Assembly (NCBI GenBank): GCA_018242545.1
Contig: JAFEBT010000012.1
Coordinates: 1-36,776 of the forward strand
Length of the DNA stretch: 36,776 nt
Source of the DNA: Pseudomonadota bacterium
GTDB taxonomy: Bacteria; Pseudomonadota; Alphaproteobacteria; 16-39-46
Reading direction: 5' to 3'
Position 1 is the stretch's first letter. Every line of letters begins with the position of its first letter. Under the pieces are notes generated by a model. It was not told the DNA's origin and did not search any database. It was given only the letters and a program-made list of their open reading frames with translations. The position numbers and the translations under genes were made by a program. Shown here one piece after another: positions 25,259 through 34,769 of the stretch.

Positions 25259-26629
25259 GTGAAAGTTATTATTTGTGGAGCTGGCATAATTGGTTCGGGA
25301 ATTGCAAAGTACCTGGCACGTGAACAAATAGACGTTACTGTTATTGACTTTTCTGAAGAACTTTTATGTACGATTTCAGATTCTTTAGATATTCAAACAC
25401 TCTGTGGCGCGCCAACACACTTTGATATCCTTGAAAAAGCAGGCGCTAGCAATGCTCAGCTTATTATTGCCGTTACAAATCAAGATGAAATAAACATTTT
25501 AATATGTCAAATTGCTCATACGCTCTTTAAAATACCCCTAAAAATTGCGTATCTTAAAGATGCAATCTATTTTGACTCTAAATGGGATATTTTTGGTCCA
25601 AACCGCATCCCTATTGATATTTTAATTTCGCCAGAACGTGAAATTGCACGCACGATTGCACAAACCATTGATGTTCCTGGGGCTTTTGACCTTATTCCTC
25701 TTGCAGATAGAAAAGTTAACGTTGTTGGTGTAAGATGTGGACTCCAATGTCCTGTAACATATTCTCCTTTACGCCAACTAAATAATCTTTTTCCCGAATT
25801 AGAAATAACGGTCCTTGCCATTTTAAGAGATGATCAGATTTTTATTCCTAAACCAGATGACGAAATGATTCCAGGTGATGATGTTTATTTCATTGCCAAT
25901 CAATCTCATGTCATGAGAGCCATGCAAGCTTTTGGATACGATCAAAAAGTATCGCGAAATATCTTGATTTTGGGAGCTGGAAAAATTGGAATGCAACTTG
26001 CTCAAGAGCTTGAAGAAAATTCTTCTGATACAATTATAAAATTAATTGAACTTAATAAAGCAGCTGCAACAGCCGTAGCACAACATTTGAAGAGAAGCAC
26101 AATTTTATGTGGAGATGCTCTTAATACTCAGATCTTAATTGAAGCCAATATTGCTCAAACCGAGTCTGTTATAGCCGTTACGAATGATAATGAAGTTAAT
26201 ATCTTGGCATCTCTCCTGGCAAAACGGAATGGGGCAAGACAAGCGATCACATTGATCAACAATCCAGCATATTCAACCCTTGTCCGACCTCTTGGGATTG
26301 ATGCTATTATCTCTCCTCAAGATATTACCATTTCTTCAATTTTACATCATGTAAGACAAGGGCGTATTCGCTCAATTTATACGGTACTTCAAGGCATGGG
26401 AGAGCTTATTGAAGCTGAAGTTTTAGAAAATTCCCCCCTTATGGGAAATTCTATACAAGCACTTAATGATCCTAATAAGTTCATTATAGGAGCTGTTATT
26501 AGGGATAATGAAATTATGATGGCTAATGAAAGCCTTATATTTCGCCAAGGCGACCTGGTGATTTTATTTGCAAAATCAAATGCCGTTCGTGAAGCTGAAA
26601 ATCTTTTTTTAAACCAGGGAAAGTACTAA
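25259..26629 (+). CDS. trkA: Trk potassium uptake regulator TrkA
   Basis: 456 residues starting with GTG, chosen because aaagg precedes it by six bases. Two RCK units in tandem: the first has an NAD(H)-binding Rossmann start VIICGAGIIGSGIAKYLARE and IDFSEE, the second ILILGAGKIGMQLAQELEE and LIELNKA. Each is followed by a TrkA_C part (the last near LENSPLMGNSIQALND). This is the full-length, two-domain form. TrkA is a cytoplasmic, nucleotide-binding gate for the TrkH/TrkG K+ channel, which is not in the window. Placed 52 bp after ntrX, it is likely in the same transcription unit, as in other alphaproteobacteria. Confidence 0.96.
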   Translation: MKVIICGAGIIGSGIAKYLAREQIDVTVIDFSEELLCTISDSLDIQTLCGAPTHFDILEKAGASNAQLIIAVTNQDEINILICQIAHTLFKIPLKIAYLKDAIYFDSKWDIFGPNRIPIDILISPEREIARTIAQTIDVPGAFDLIPLADRKVNVVGVRCGLQCPVTYSPLRQLNNLFPELEITVLAILRDDQIFIPKPDDEMIPGDDVYFIANQSHVMRAMQAFGYDQKVSRNILILGAGKIGMQLAQELEENSSDTIIKLIELNKAAATAVAQHLKRSTILCGDALNTQILIEANIAQTESVIAVTNDNEVNILASLLAKRNGARQAITLINNPAYSTLVRPLGIDAIISPQDITISSILHHVRQGRIRSIYTVLQGMGELIEAEVLENSPLMGNSIQALNDPNKFIIGAVIRDNEIMMANESLIFRQGDLVILFAKSNAVREAENLFLNQGKY

Positions 26630-26639
26630 GAGTTCCAAT

Positions 26640-27311
26640 ATGACATTCTTACACTCCAAAAGAACGCCTTTAAACCCTCCACACGCTGTTTTATTTGATT
26701 GGGATGGCGTTATTGTTGACAGTGAACATATGATTTTCTCTGCCCTTCAAAAGACCTTCCAACATTTTAATTTAGAAGGTCCGAGTCTTCCAGATTTTTA
26801 TAAATTTTACGGATATTCCATTGCCGATGCTTTTAAACGTGATTTTAAAGAGCATTGGGAAGAGGCACGGGAAGTCTATATTAAAATACAAACAACCAAT
26901 ATAAGAAAACCTGATGTTTTTGAAGGTGCTCAAGAATTTTTAGAGATTCTTTCTCGCAAAAAAATTTATTGTGCGGTTGTGAGCAATAAGAAAGGAGATG
27001 ACCTACGCAGAGAAGCTAAAAGCTTAAATTTAGCACATTACTTTTCAAAAATTATAGGAGCTCATGATGCTCCCCGGTCCAAACCTTTTCCAGATCCTGT
27101 GGAACATGCGCTTTCAGAAACTGGGTTACACCCACATCAGCACGATATTTGGTTTATTGGAGATCGTTCTGTTGATATGGAATGTGCCCATACAACAAAA
27201 TGTATTCCAATTGAAGCAGCTTTTCTGGTTTCTAAGATTGAACAAAATTATGCTTTTCCTCCCGCTTTAACGATTCGTTCTTATAAAGAACTCATAAAAA
27301 TGTTGAAATAA
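26640..27311 (+). CDS. HAD-superfamily hydrolase, phosphoglycolate-phosphatase-like
   Basis: 223 residues with the HAD motifs in order: motif I LFDWDGVIVDSE (nucleophile and acid Asp), motif II VVSNKKGDDL, motif III Lys in SKPFPDPVEHAL and motif IV WFIGDRSVDMECA. The helical cap between motifs I and II is the PGP/beta-phosphoglucomutase kind. It probably dephosphorylates a small phosphorylated metabolite; the substrate cannot be named. It starts ten bases after the trkA stop and is likely the last gene of that unit, before a T-rich stretch and hfq. The HAD gene next to hfq seems to be a shared alphaproteobacterial neighbour, but I cannot confirm that here. Confidence 0.9.
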   Translation: MTFLHSKRTPLNPPHAVLFDWDGVIVDSEHMIFSALQKTFQHFNLEGPSLPDFYKFYGYSIADAFKRDFKEHWEEAREVYIKIQTTNIRKPDVFEGAQEFLEILSRKKIYCAVVSNKKGDDLRREAKSLNLAHYFSKIIGAHDAPRSKPFPDPVEHALSETGLHPHQHDIWFIGDRSVDMECAHTTKCIPIEAAFLVSKIEQNYAFPPALTIRSYKELIKMLK

Positions 27312-27556
27312 TTTTTTTTTTTTGGTACAAGTACTTTATTATTTGAATCGTTAGGCATCTATTTTTTTAAGGTGTTACTGATTGATTAATTAATTGCTGT
27401 TCCCTTTAACTTGTTTAGAGGGAGTATTTGAGTCCAAAGTATTTCATTTGTAGGTTATTTCTAAAAGTATTTTAGATATACATAAAAGCTATAGATCTAC
27501 CTACAGAAGAAAGATGAAGGGATACGTTAACACAAAAAAAGAAAGAGGGCACAATT

Positions 27557-27832
27557 ATGTCTTCAGATAAAACAAACCTTCAAGATGTTTTCTTGAATCA
27601 TGTTCGAAAGAATAAAGTTCCCGTTACAGTATTTCTTGTAAATGGCATCAAACTGCAAGGAATGATTGTTAGTTTTGACAATTTTTGCTTGCAATTACGC
27701 CGAGACGGGCAATCTCAACTTGTTTATAAGCACGCTATTTCAACGGTGATGCCTCTTGGATCTATTCAATTTTATACTCCTGGAGATGAAAACGCTGACT
27801 ATGAGATGGACGCTGACTTAACAGATCTCTAA
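27557..27832 (+). CDS. hfq: RNA chaperone Hfq
   Basis: 91 residues. The Sm fold is complete: [20 protein letters not shown] (Sm1), [20 protein letters not shown], and [12 protein letters not shown] (Sm2, with the Tyr-Lys-His of the proximal RNA-binding site). A short acidic tail follows. Hfq forms a hexamer that brings small RNAs and mRNAs together. It starts after an AGAGGG ribosome-binding sequence and a 245-bp spacer from the HAD gene, so it probably has its own promoter; a strong hairpin terminator follows. Its place downstream of ntrX-trkA is the classic alphaproteobacterial arrangement. Its presence means sRNA regulation is likely in this organism. Confidence 0.98.
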   Translation: MSSDKTNLQDVFLNHVRKNKVPVTVFLVNGIKLQGMIVSFDNFCLQLRRDGQSQLVYKHAISTVMPLGSIQFYTPGDENADYEMDADLTDL

Positions 27833-27861
27833 ATTTTTGGAGATGTTAGGGTTATAGAAAA

Positions 27862-27897
27862 AAGAAGTCCTTTTTGAAAAAGGACTTCTTTCTTATA
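27862..27897. terminator. Bidirectional terminator between hfq and the ligase gene
   Basis: A perfect 14-bp stem: AAGAAGTCCTTTTT (27862-27875) with AAAAAGGACTTCTT (27877-27890), flanked by A-rich sequence on the left and T-rich on the right, so it can serve both the plus-strand hfq transcript and the convergent minus-strand gene. The one-base loop means that some inner A-T pairs open in practice. Confidence 0.85.
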
Positions 27898-29194
27898 CCT
27901 GTTCCTTAAGAAATCTTTTATTATAAGAGAGTTTCTGCCTTGGAAGGCGAGCCATAAGAGCGATCAATGTTAAAAAAAAGATATTATCGTTTAAATCCCC
28001 TGTTTTAAGGGCATTTATAAAACCAAATATCAGAAGAAGAAATAAACTAATCCCAAGAGGATTTTTTATGATTGATTTAAGATGAATTCCCTTTAGAGAT
28101 TGATACAACATACTAATAAAGAGAAAAAATCCTATAAGCCCCGTTTCTGATAAAATTTCAAGAAAAATGTTATGAGGATGCAAAGCCGTCGCTGAAAAGT
28201 TATCAAAAAGAGACCAGGCTCCAAATCCCCCTCCCTGAAGAGGATGGGCCAAGAACATTTTAAAGGCCGATATATAATACTCTAAACGTAATGTAATATT
28301 CAAATCAGATGAAAGAACATTTACGGGATCTTTTAAAACGAAAGGTGTTCTTTCAATAAAGAGCGGCAAGCCTTGATAATGAAAAAAGTGATTAAAACCA
28401 TAAAAAAGGCCCATAAAAATGAGACTAAAAAGAAGAACATGACTCCAAAGAAGAAGGGAGGGGCGATAAAGCATATTTAAAACATAGAGACAAAAAAGAG
28501 CAATACCCAATGCAAGGACGGGACCTCGACCACCTAAATTAAAAGAAACATAGAGAAGTGTTGTAGCTCCCACTAAAAGAAAAATCTCTCTTATAAGAAG
28601 TTTCTTTTCTTGAAAGATTTTAGAGAGTGATGCCTTTATTTTTAAAAAACCGTTAAGCGAATAAACAAAAAAGATGAGGAATGCTGCTCCCAAAGTTTCA
28701 CCTGTAACAAGGTAATTTGTTCCCAAAAATTCCCTAAAAGAAATTCCATATCTCCAAAAATCCATTAAAATCCATAAGTGTATAAAAAACCCAAAAATTG
28801 CAATACTCATCAAAAAACGCTTAATACGAGAAAATGTTTTACCGATAACGTAATAGGCGATCAAAAATCCTGAAAACGTATAAAGAAAATAACATAAAGT
28901 TTTTTGAGTACCATAAAAATGGGTTGGTGCCCAAAGATAAGAGAAAAGACTCCATATACTCCATAGAATAAAGAGGAAAGGCACTTCTTTAAAGATAGAT
29001 TTTTGTATTTTTAATTTTAACTTATCTTTAAAAATAATAACAAAAGCCCATGGAACAAGCAGGCATGTTAAAAGAAGCGTTATATCGATGCTGTTATTAA
29101 AAGAAAGAGCATTTTTAAATTGGTAAGAAAAAATCCAAACCACAAAAACACCCTCAAAGCAAAAGAGGGATTTTAGAAAATTTAATTGATTCAT
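27893..29194 (-). CDS. O-antigen ligase/polymerase-type membrane protein (Wzy_C)
   Basis: About 433 residues with ten to twelve hydrophobic segments. The periplasmic loop and following helix carry the Wzy_C/WaaL signature AHPLQGGGFGAWS, then HPHNIFLEILSETGLIGFFL, with a conserved HPHN motif. GGRGPVLALGIALF is the preceding Gly-Arg-rich motif of the same family. Members join lipid-linked O-antigen to lipid A-core (WaaL), polymerise it (Wzy) or make other glycan links; the family match does not separate these. The frame extends to an ATG at 29209, but GGGGAAAGG just before the ATG at 29194 favours the shorter start. It is isolated, with no other polysaccharide genes nearby. A terminator lies at its 3' end. 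Confidence 0.88.
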   Translation of the reverse strand: MNQLNFLKSLFCFEGVFVVWIFSYQFKNALSFNNSIDITLLLTCLLVPWAFVIIFKDKLKLKIQKSIFKEVPFLFILWSIWSLFSYLWAPTHFYGTQKTLCYFLYTFSGFLIAYYVIGKTFSRIKRFLMSIAIFGFFIHLWILMDFWRYGISFREFLGTNYLVTGETLGAAFLIFFVYSLNGFLKIKASLSKIFQEKKLLIREIFLLVGATTLLYVSFNLGGRGPVLALGIALFCLYVLNMLYRPSLLLWSHVLLFSLIFMGLFYGFNHFFHYQGLPLFIERTPFVLKDPVNVLSSDLNITLRLEYYISAFKMFLAHPLQGGGFGAWSLFDNFSATALHPHNIFLEILSETGLIGFFLFISMLYQSLKGIHLKSIIKNPLGISLFLLLIFGFINALKTGDLNDNIFFLTLIALMARLPRQKLSYNKRFLKEQV

Positions 29195-29514
29195 ATCCTT
29201 TCCCCGCATACAAAATGAATGATGCTCTAAACCATGTATGAAAGACCTAAGACTTATTTTTTTTATTTGTATGTCTTTTGGCTTTTTTCAAAGGGCTAAG
29301 TTATACTTCATACTTAAAAAAGTATAGCAGGTTATGGAGATTTTTTCTAGTTTTTTCATGGGTCAAAATCTTCTAAAAAATAGATGAGAAAAATCTCTTC
29401 TATGTGCAATAGACAAAAATTCAAAAAAGATTAGTTAGCTGAGCCTTTTTAGCCTGACATTGTACCTTTCACTCACAAATGGAATTCAAGTTTTTTACCG
29501 AAATTTTATCTCTA

Positions 29515-29692
29515 TAGCCCGTGAAAAAGCAGTAAGACCAGCCATCCTTAAAAAGGATGAAGGCGCAGCATCTTTAGGATAACACTTGTTGCTTGAGCTT
29601 AAGGAATGTCCTTCTTTTTAAGGACGAGGGGATGTCAAATACTTAATTTTGGGAAAATAAAAAACAGGAAGCTTTGTAGCTTCCTGTTTTTT
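29515..29692 (+). ncRNA. Possible small RNA with three hairpins (tentative)
   Basis: In the 0.87-kb gap before gyrA, three hairpins follow one another on the plus strand: ATCCTT/AAGGAT (29544-29558), GTCCTT/AAGGAC (29608-29625) and a terminator at 29659-29692. No coding frame fits between them. A chain of small stems ending in a terminator, in a genome with Hfq, fits a small RNA. I do not recognise a family, and the start is uncertain. It could instead be the decayed remains of a gene. Confidence 0.3.
29659..29692 (+). terminator. Strong rho-independent terminator with no assigned gene
   Basis: A perfect 15-bp stem, AAAAAACAGGAAGCT with AGCTTCCTGTTTTTT, loop TTGT, ending in six T. It is symmetrical enough to work in both directions, but no coding gene ends close on either side: gyrA begins 390 bp to the right on the same strand and the ligase gene starts 460 bp to the left on the other. 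Confidence 0.85.
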
Positions 29693-30082
29693 GAAATTTA
29701 GATAGACCTTACTGAATTAAGTTCTTTTTCAGAGCATGAAAGGTTTTCCAAGAATTGATCATCCAGACGTTTTTTTCCAGTTTTTACTGTTTTTGTCAGA
29801 AACTTCTCAAAAATCTCATCCTTATAAATTGCGTGAAAGAGAACATTACAGCTTAACAAATTACCGTTATGAATATATTTTTACAATTTCAAGTTTTTTT
29901 AAGAAACACGGATTGTACTCCAATTCAGCTCTTTATCTAATCACCACAATTTTTATTAAAAATTAATTTTTTAAAGCCCTTAAGACGCTTTTTCCTTGTC
30001 CTTTAGATTGGAACATGGCACAAATAAACACAAGAAAAGATCCTTTTTTCACCTATGGTATTATGTAAGGACATATTTAAAC
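29693..30082. other. gyrA upstream region, nothing further recognised
   Basis: About 390 bp before the gyrA GTG. A 76-codon frame (29736-29966) has no ribosome binding site and an unremarkable composition; I do not accept it as a gene. The last 20 bp hold the gyrA ribosome binding site (aagga near 30067). Confidence 0.5.
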
Positions 30083-32842
30083 GTGACTGATTCTATCGAA
30101 CTTCATTCTGACATTTCCCCCGTCTCACTCGAAGATGAGATGAAACGCTCGTATATTGATTATGCAATGAGTGTTATTGTCTCACGTGCGCTCCCCGATG
30201 TACGTGATGGCCTTAAGCCGGTGCATCGCAGAATATTGTTTGCCATGAAAGAAGGCGGAAATGAATATAATCGTCCTTATCGTAAATCTGCACGTGTCGT
30301 TGGAGATGTGATTGGTAAATACCATCCCCATGGAGAAGGGGCCGTCTATGATTCTATGGTACGAATGGCTCAAGATTTCTCAATGAGCGCTGTCCTCATC
30401 GATGGTCAAGGAAACTATGGATCTATGGATGGCGATCCTCCTGCAGCAATGCGTTACACAGAAACACGTTTGAGTCAACTGGCCCATTTTTTATTAGAAG
30501 ATCTTGATAAAAAAACTGTTAATTACCGTCCAAACTATGACGAATCTCTCGAAGAACCTGTGGTCCTTCCAGCACGTTACCCTAACTTATTAGTCAATGG
30601 GGCGGGGGGTATTGCTGTTGGAATGGCAACAAATATTCCTCCTCATAACCTTGGGGAAGTTATTGATGCCTGTATTTTACAAATTGATAACCCATTTGTA
30701 ACAGACGAAGAAATGATGGAGGTTATAAAAGGACCTGATTTTCCTACAGGAGGACAAATATTGGGGCGTCATGCAGTACGTGAAGCTTTTTTGCATGGAC
30801 GCGGTTCTGTGCTGATGCGCGCCAAAACACATATTGAAGAAATTCGGAAAGACCGTATGGCCATTGTTGCAACGGAAATTCCTTATCAAGTCAATAAAGC
30901 ACGTCTTGTAGAACGTATTGCGGAGACTGTCACTGACAAAATCATTGAAGGTATTTCAGATCTTAGAGATGAATCAGATCGTGATGGTGTTCGTGTCGTT
31001 ATAGAGCTTAAACGAGATGCCACACCCGAAGTTGTTCTAAATCAGCTTTTTAAACATACCCCCCTTCAAACATCTTTTGGTGTTAATCTACTTGCGCTTC
31101 ATGAAGGACGTCCTCTCCTCATGGGAATAAGGCGCGTCTTAGAATGCTTTATAGAATTTAGAGAACAAGTGATCACCAATCGAACACGGTTTGATCTCTT
31201 AAAAGCACAAGATCGGGCACATATCTTAATTGGGCTTGCAATTGCTGTAGCGAATATTGACCCTATGATCGAATTAATCAAAAAGGCTTCAGACCCACAG
31301 ATTGCACGTGAAAAGCTCATGGAAATCGCTTGGCCAGCCGAGACCGTTGCCTCTCTTCTAAGTCTTATCCAAGAAGAATCTCACAAAGTAAAAGATGGAA
31401 AATATCTTCTTTCTGAAAATCAAGCACGTGCCATTCTTGACTTAAGACTTCACCGTTTAACAGGCCTTGAACGGGATAAAATTGCTCAAGAACTTGAAGA
31501 GATTATTCAGCAAATCAAAGAATTTTTGGCAATTCTTGCTTCTAAACCACGCCGTCTTGAAATCATGAAAACGGAACTTCTTGAAATAAAAGAGAAATTT
31601 TCTGTCCCGAGACGCACAGAAATTATAGACCATATTGGTGATCAAGATTATGAAGACCTTATTGAACGCGAAGATATGGTTGTGACCGTTTCGCATGCAG
31701 GTTACATTAAACGCGTTCCTCTCTCCACCTATCGTGCACAAAGACGGGGAGGAAAAGGAAAAACAGGGATGCAAACGCGGGATGAAGATTTTGTAAATCA
31801 AGTCTTTATTGCAAATACGCACATTCCAGTCTTTTTCTTTTCTTCAAAAGGAAAAGTCTATCAAATGAAAACATATCGCCTTCCTTTAGGGTCTGCGCAA
31901 TCTCGTGGAAAGGCAATGATTAACCTCCTTCCTCTTGAAGAGGGAGAAATTATTACGACAGTTCTTGCTCTTCCAGAAGAGAAAGAATCATGGGAAAATC
32001 TTTATATTTTATTTGCAACCTCCCTTGGCAACATAAGACGTAACCGCTTGTCAGATTTTTCAAATATCCGGTCAAACGGTCTTATTGCAATTAAGCTTGA
32101 TGACAATGAAAAACTCATTGGTGTTCATCTTTGTGAAGAAAATCAAGATATTCTAATTGCAACACGACTTGGAAAATCTATTCGTTTCCCACTTGACGCT
32201 TTAAGAGTATTTGCAGGTCGAAGTTCAAATGGCGTCAGAGCAATTCGTCTTGGAAAAGGCGATTTGGTAAACTCCTTATCTGTTATCAATGCGACTCAAT
32301 TTACACCTGAAGAACGAGAAGCCTATCTTAGAAAAGCGAATAAAGATAGAAGGGGGGAGGAAATTGATTTTCAAGAAGAGGATTCTGAAGAAGAACGCAC
32401 TTCTTCTGCTTTTTCAATAACAGAAGATCTCTATCGTAAAATGGCTGAGGAAGAACAATTTATTTTAACAATTACAGAAAATGGGTATGCAAAAAGAACT
32501 TCTTCCTATGCTTATCGCCGGACTAATCGCGGAGGGCAAGGGGTTGTTAATATGACCTTGGGGACGAAAACAGGAAATGTTATTTCTTCTTTCCCAATTG
32601 AAAATGAGGGACAAGTCATCCTTGTTACAGATCAAGGACAACTCATCCGGTGCCCTGTTCATGACATTCGAATTTGTGGACGCCAATCGCAAGGAGTTAT
32701 TCTCTTTCGAGTCGGAAAAGATGAAAAAGTTGCGTCTACAGCCGTCGTACGTGAGGATAATGGAGAAGAAGAGCTTGAGGAAGAGATTGAAACTTCTCAT
32801 CCTGAACTGATTCAAGATGAAAGTTCTCATGACGAAAGCTAA
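30083..32842 (+). CDS. gyrA: DNA gyrase subunit A
   Basis: 919 residues from GTG at 30083; the frame stays open further upstream to 29996 but that part has no GyrA similarity. The winged-helix start [20 protein letters not shown] and [18 protein letters not shown] is followed by the catalytic Tyr125 ([10 protein letters not shown]), [15 protein letters not shown], and the beta-pinwheel C-terminal domain with the GyrA box QRRGGKG at 553-559, which separates it from ParC. An acidic insertion (about 755-790) lies between blades. The quinolone-determining stretch reads [10 protein letters not shown]: Gly86 stands where E. coli has Ser83, Asp90 matches Asp87. With GyrB (not in window) it introduces negative supercoils. 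coaD follows six bases later. Confidence 0.97.
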   Translation: MTDSIELHSDISPVSLEDEMKRSYIDYAMSVIVSRALPDVRDGLKPVHRRILFAMKEGGNEYNRPYRKSARVVGDVIGKYHPHGEGAVYDSMVRMAQDFSMSAVLIDGQGNYGSMDGDPPAAMRYTETRLSQLAHFLLEDLDKKTVNYRPNYDESLEEPVVLPARYPNLLVNGAGGIAVGMATNIPPHNLGEVIDACILQIDNPFVTDEEMMEVIKGPDFPTGGQILGRHAVREAFLHGRGSVLMRAKTHIEEIRKDRMAIVATEIPYQVNKARLVERIAETVTDKIIEGISDLRDESDRDGVRVVIELKRDATPEVVLNQLFKHTPLQTSFGVNLLALHEGRPLLMGIRRVLECFIEFREQVITNRTRFDLLKAQDRAHILIGLAIAVANIDPMIELIKKASDPQIAREKLMEIAWPAETVASLLSLIQEESHKVKDGKYLLSENQARAILDLRLHRLTGLERDKIAQELEEIIQQIKEFLAILASKPRRLEIMKTELLEIKEKFSVPRRTEIIDHIGDQDYEDLIEREDMVVTVSHAGYIKRVPLSTYRAQRRGGKGKTGMQTRDEDFVNQVFIANTHIPVFFFSSKGKVYQMKTYRLPLGSAQSRGKAMINLLPLEEGEIITTVLALPEEKESWENLYILFATSLGNIRRNRLSDFSNIRSNGLIAIKLDDNEKLIGVHLCEENQDILIATRLGKSIRFPLDALRVFAGRSSNGVRAIRLGKGDLVNSLSVINATQFTPEEREAYLRKANKDRRGEEIDFQEEDSEEERTSSAFSITEDLYRKMAEEEQFILTITENGYAKRTSSYAYRRTNRGGQGVVNMTLGTKTGNVISSFPIENEGQVILVTDQGQLIRCPVHDIRICGRQSQGVILFRVGKDEKVASTAVVREDNGEEELEEEIETSHPELIQDESSHDES

Positions 32843-32848
32843 ATATGC

Positions 32849-33358
32849 ATGACAAAAAGAATCGGTGTTTTTCCAGGAACCTTTGATCCCATTACAAAAG
32901 GGCATCTCGATATTATCCGAAGAGGAACCCATTTTTTAGACCAACTTATCATTGGCATATCAGAAAACCCTGGAAAGTCACCTCTCTTTTCACCTGAAAA
33001 ACGTCTCGAAATGACGCAAAGAGAAATAAGTGAGTCCTTGGGTCTTTTCAACCCTGACTGTAAAGTAGAGGTTTCACTTTTTTCAGGGCTTCTTGTTAAA
33101 TTTGCTGAATCTTTAAATGCAACGCTGATTTTGAGGGGTCTAAGAGCCGTTTCAGACTTTGAATATGAGTTTCAACTTGTCGGAATGAACACCTACCTTT
33201 CTTCTAAAATAGAGACTGTTTTTTTAATGTCTTCTGAACGACATCATTTTATTTCATCACGTTTTGTCAAAGAAGTTGCCTTATTGGGAGGAGATGTATC
33301 CGAATTTGTCTCTCCTTTTATCTTTAACTCATTAAAAGAAAAAATACCCCATCAATAA
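32849..33358 (+). CDS. coaD: Phosphopantetheine adenylyltransferase
   Basis: 169 residues, nucleotidyltransferase fold. The start RIGVFPGTFDPITKGHLDII contains the (T/H)xGH motif (16-19), which contacts ATP. LILRGLRAVSDFEYEFQL and the C-terminal FISSRFVKEVALLGGDVSEF are the CoaD-specific parts. It makes dephospho-CoA from 4'-phosphopantetheine and ATP, the fourth step of CoA synthesis. It begins six bases after the gyrA stop and should be translated from the same mRNA; gyrA-coaD pairing is seen in other alphaproteobacteria as far as I recall. Confidence 0.98.
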   Translation: MTKRIGVFPGTFDPITKGHLDIIRRGTHFLDQLIIGISENPGKSPLFSPEKRLEMTQREISESLGLFNPDCKVEVSLFSGLLVKFAESLNATLILRGLRAVSDFEYEFQLVGMNTYLSSKIETVFLMSSERHHFISSRFVKEVALLGGDVSEFVSPFIFNSLKEKIPHQ

Positions 33359-33362
33359 ATTC

Positions 33363-33390
33363 TTGACCTTCGTTAGAAGTTAAGTATTAT
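33363..33390 (+). promoter_or_regulatory. Promoter of tRNA-Leu(CAA)
   Basis: TTGACC (33363-33368) and TATTAT (33385-33390) with a 16-bp spacer match sigma-70 consensus well. The start would fall near 33397, a few bases before the tRNA 5' end. It begins just after the coaD stop. Confidence 0.65.
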
Positions 33391-33402
33391 GCATGTGCAT
33401 AG

Positions 33403-33489
33403 GCCCCTGTGGCGGAATTGGTAGACGCGGCAGACTCAAAATCTGTTTTCTGCAAAGAAGTGGGAGTTCGACTCTCCCCGGGGGCACCA
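33403..33489 (+). tRNA. tRNA-Leu (anticodon CAA)
   Basis: An 87-nt class II tRNA. Acceptor GCCCCTG pairs with CGGGGGC (one G-U), discriminator A, CCA encoded. D-arm GTGGCGGAATTGGTAGACGC, anticodon stem GCAGA/TCTGT around CTCAAAA (anticodon CAA), long variable arm, T-arm GGAGTTCGACTCTCC. The overall D-arm matches that of the tRNA-Leu(GAG) at 4555-4641. Confidence 0.97.
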
Positions 33490-33527
33490 CTCGTTAATAA
33501 GATTCATCAAAGGGCCTTTCTTATAAT

Positions 33528-34769
33528 ATGTTTCGCTCATCTGCCCTTTCTTTGAAAAAGGTTTTTCATGACCTTGTTATTCTTCCAAAAGGAATTTGGG
33601 GGGTGGGACTTGCCAATTTATTTATTAATCTGTCCACCATTGTAATTTTCAGCCTTTATAGCATTTACCTTATTGAAATATTAGGCGTAAGTCCTTGGGT
33701 TGTTGGTGTTTGGGACGGCCTTTTACAAGCTTTTGCTTTTATCTGCCGTATTTTCTCCGGTATGCTCAGTGATTATTTAAGAAAAAGAAAACTTCTCCTT
33801 TTGATCGGATATGGCTTCGCTGCTCTTTCACGTCCGCTTTTGGCATTTTCACCGTTTCTTTCTCTTTTTATGTTAGGCCATAGTTTAGACCGCCTTGGGA
33901 ATGGGATGCAGGCTGCTCCAAGAGATGCTCTTATTGGAGATATTGCACCAAAGCACCTAAAAGGAGAATGCTATGGCTTGAGGCAAACACTTGCAATTAT
34001 TGGTTCTGCTCTTGGGTCTCTTTTAACAGTTCCCCTTATGCTTTGGACAAACAACAACTATAAGTTTTTATTTCTTCTCTCTTTTATTCCGGCTTTTATA
34101 GGGGCTCTTCTCATTTTTTGGATGGTTAAAGAGCCTAAACTTCCTCCTGTTGCAGCCTATAAAAAACATTTTATTAAGCTTTCAAACATTATGGAACTTT
34201 CAAGAAGTTTTTGGTTGATTATTGGATTAAGCTCTGTTTTTACATTAGCTCGTTTTGGGGAAGCTTTTCTCTCCCTACGCGGTAAAAGCTTAGGGCTTGA
34301 AACTCATAATATTCCTCTTATTATGCTTGTGATGAACATTTGTAATTCTCTTGCAGCATACCCTTTTGGACGTTTGTCTGATGCCTTTGATCGTCGGATT
34401 CTCCTTGCTGTTAGCTTTTTTATTCTTATCTTATCTGATCTGGTTTTAGGCTTAACCAATTCTCTTCCTTGGGCTTTTGTTGGTGTTGGTTTGTGGGGAG
34501 CCCAAATTGGCGCAACAACCAGCCTTATTCTTGCCATGATTGCAGACACAGCAAGACCAGAGCTTAGAGCAACAGCTTTTGGAATTTACTATCTCATTAC
34601 GGGACTCGTTCATCTTGTTGCAGGCGCTTGGGCCGGCCTTGTATGGGAATATTATTCTCCCCAAATCACTTATCTTATTGGAGGCGGAATTACATTCATT
34701 TCTCTTGGCGGAATTGCTTTTCTTCCATCTTTTAAACCAAAAGATATTCAACTTCGGAATAAAGTATAA
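33528..34769 (+). CDS. MFS transporter, substrate unknown
   Basis: 413 residues, about twelve membrane segments. Motif A-like SGMLSDYLRKRKLLLLIGYG follows helix 2, and LGNGMQAAPRDALIGDIAP after helix 4 is characteristic of a broad MFS_1 group (a G.G...APRDALI motif). The second half repeats the pattern in AYPFGRLSDAFDRRILL. Such carriers are found in many host-associated bacteria and are often called permeases without known substrate. It lies 38 bp after tRNA-Leu and could be read from the tRNA promoter. It is not closely similar to the two other MFS genes in the window. Confidence 0.9.
   Translation: MFRSSALSLKKVFHDLVILPKGIWGVGLANLFINLSTIVIFSLYSIYLIEILGVSPWVVGVWDGLLQAFAFICRIFSGMLSDYLRKRKLLLLIGYGFAALSRPLLAFSPFLSLFMLGHSLDRLGNGMQAAPRDALIGDIAPKHLKGECYGLRQTLAIIGSALGSLLTVPLMLWTNNNYKFLFLLSFIPAFIGALLIFWMVKEPKLPPVAAYKKHFIKLSNIMELSRSFWLIIGLSSVFTLARFGEAFLSLRGKSLGLETHNIPLIMLVMNICNSLAAYPFGRLSDAFDRRILLAVSFFILILSDLVLGLTNSLPWAFVGVGLWGAQIGATTSLILAMIADTARPELRATAFGIYYLITGLVHLVAGAWAGLVWEYYSPQITYLIGGGITFISLGGIAFLPSFKPKDIQLRNKV

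Noticed and set aside
27310-27323. Long T run after the HAD gene considered as a terminator
   Set aside because: No stable stem-loop precedes it, so I do not call a rho-independent terminator.
29736-29966. 76-codon frame before gyrA
   Set aside because: No ribosome binding site, no recognisable composition or motif, and it lies in AT-rich spacer sequence where such frames are expected by chance.
29996-30082. Upstream extension of gyrA to a TTG
   Set aside because: The added 29 residues do not resemble any GyrA N terminus, while GTG at 30083 has an aagga sequence before it and gives the standard start of the protein.
32465-32932. 155-codon minus-strand frame inside gyrA
   Set aside because: It is antisense to the well-conserved gyrA C-terminal domain and has no features of its own.
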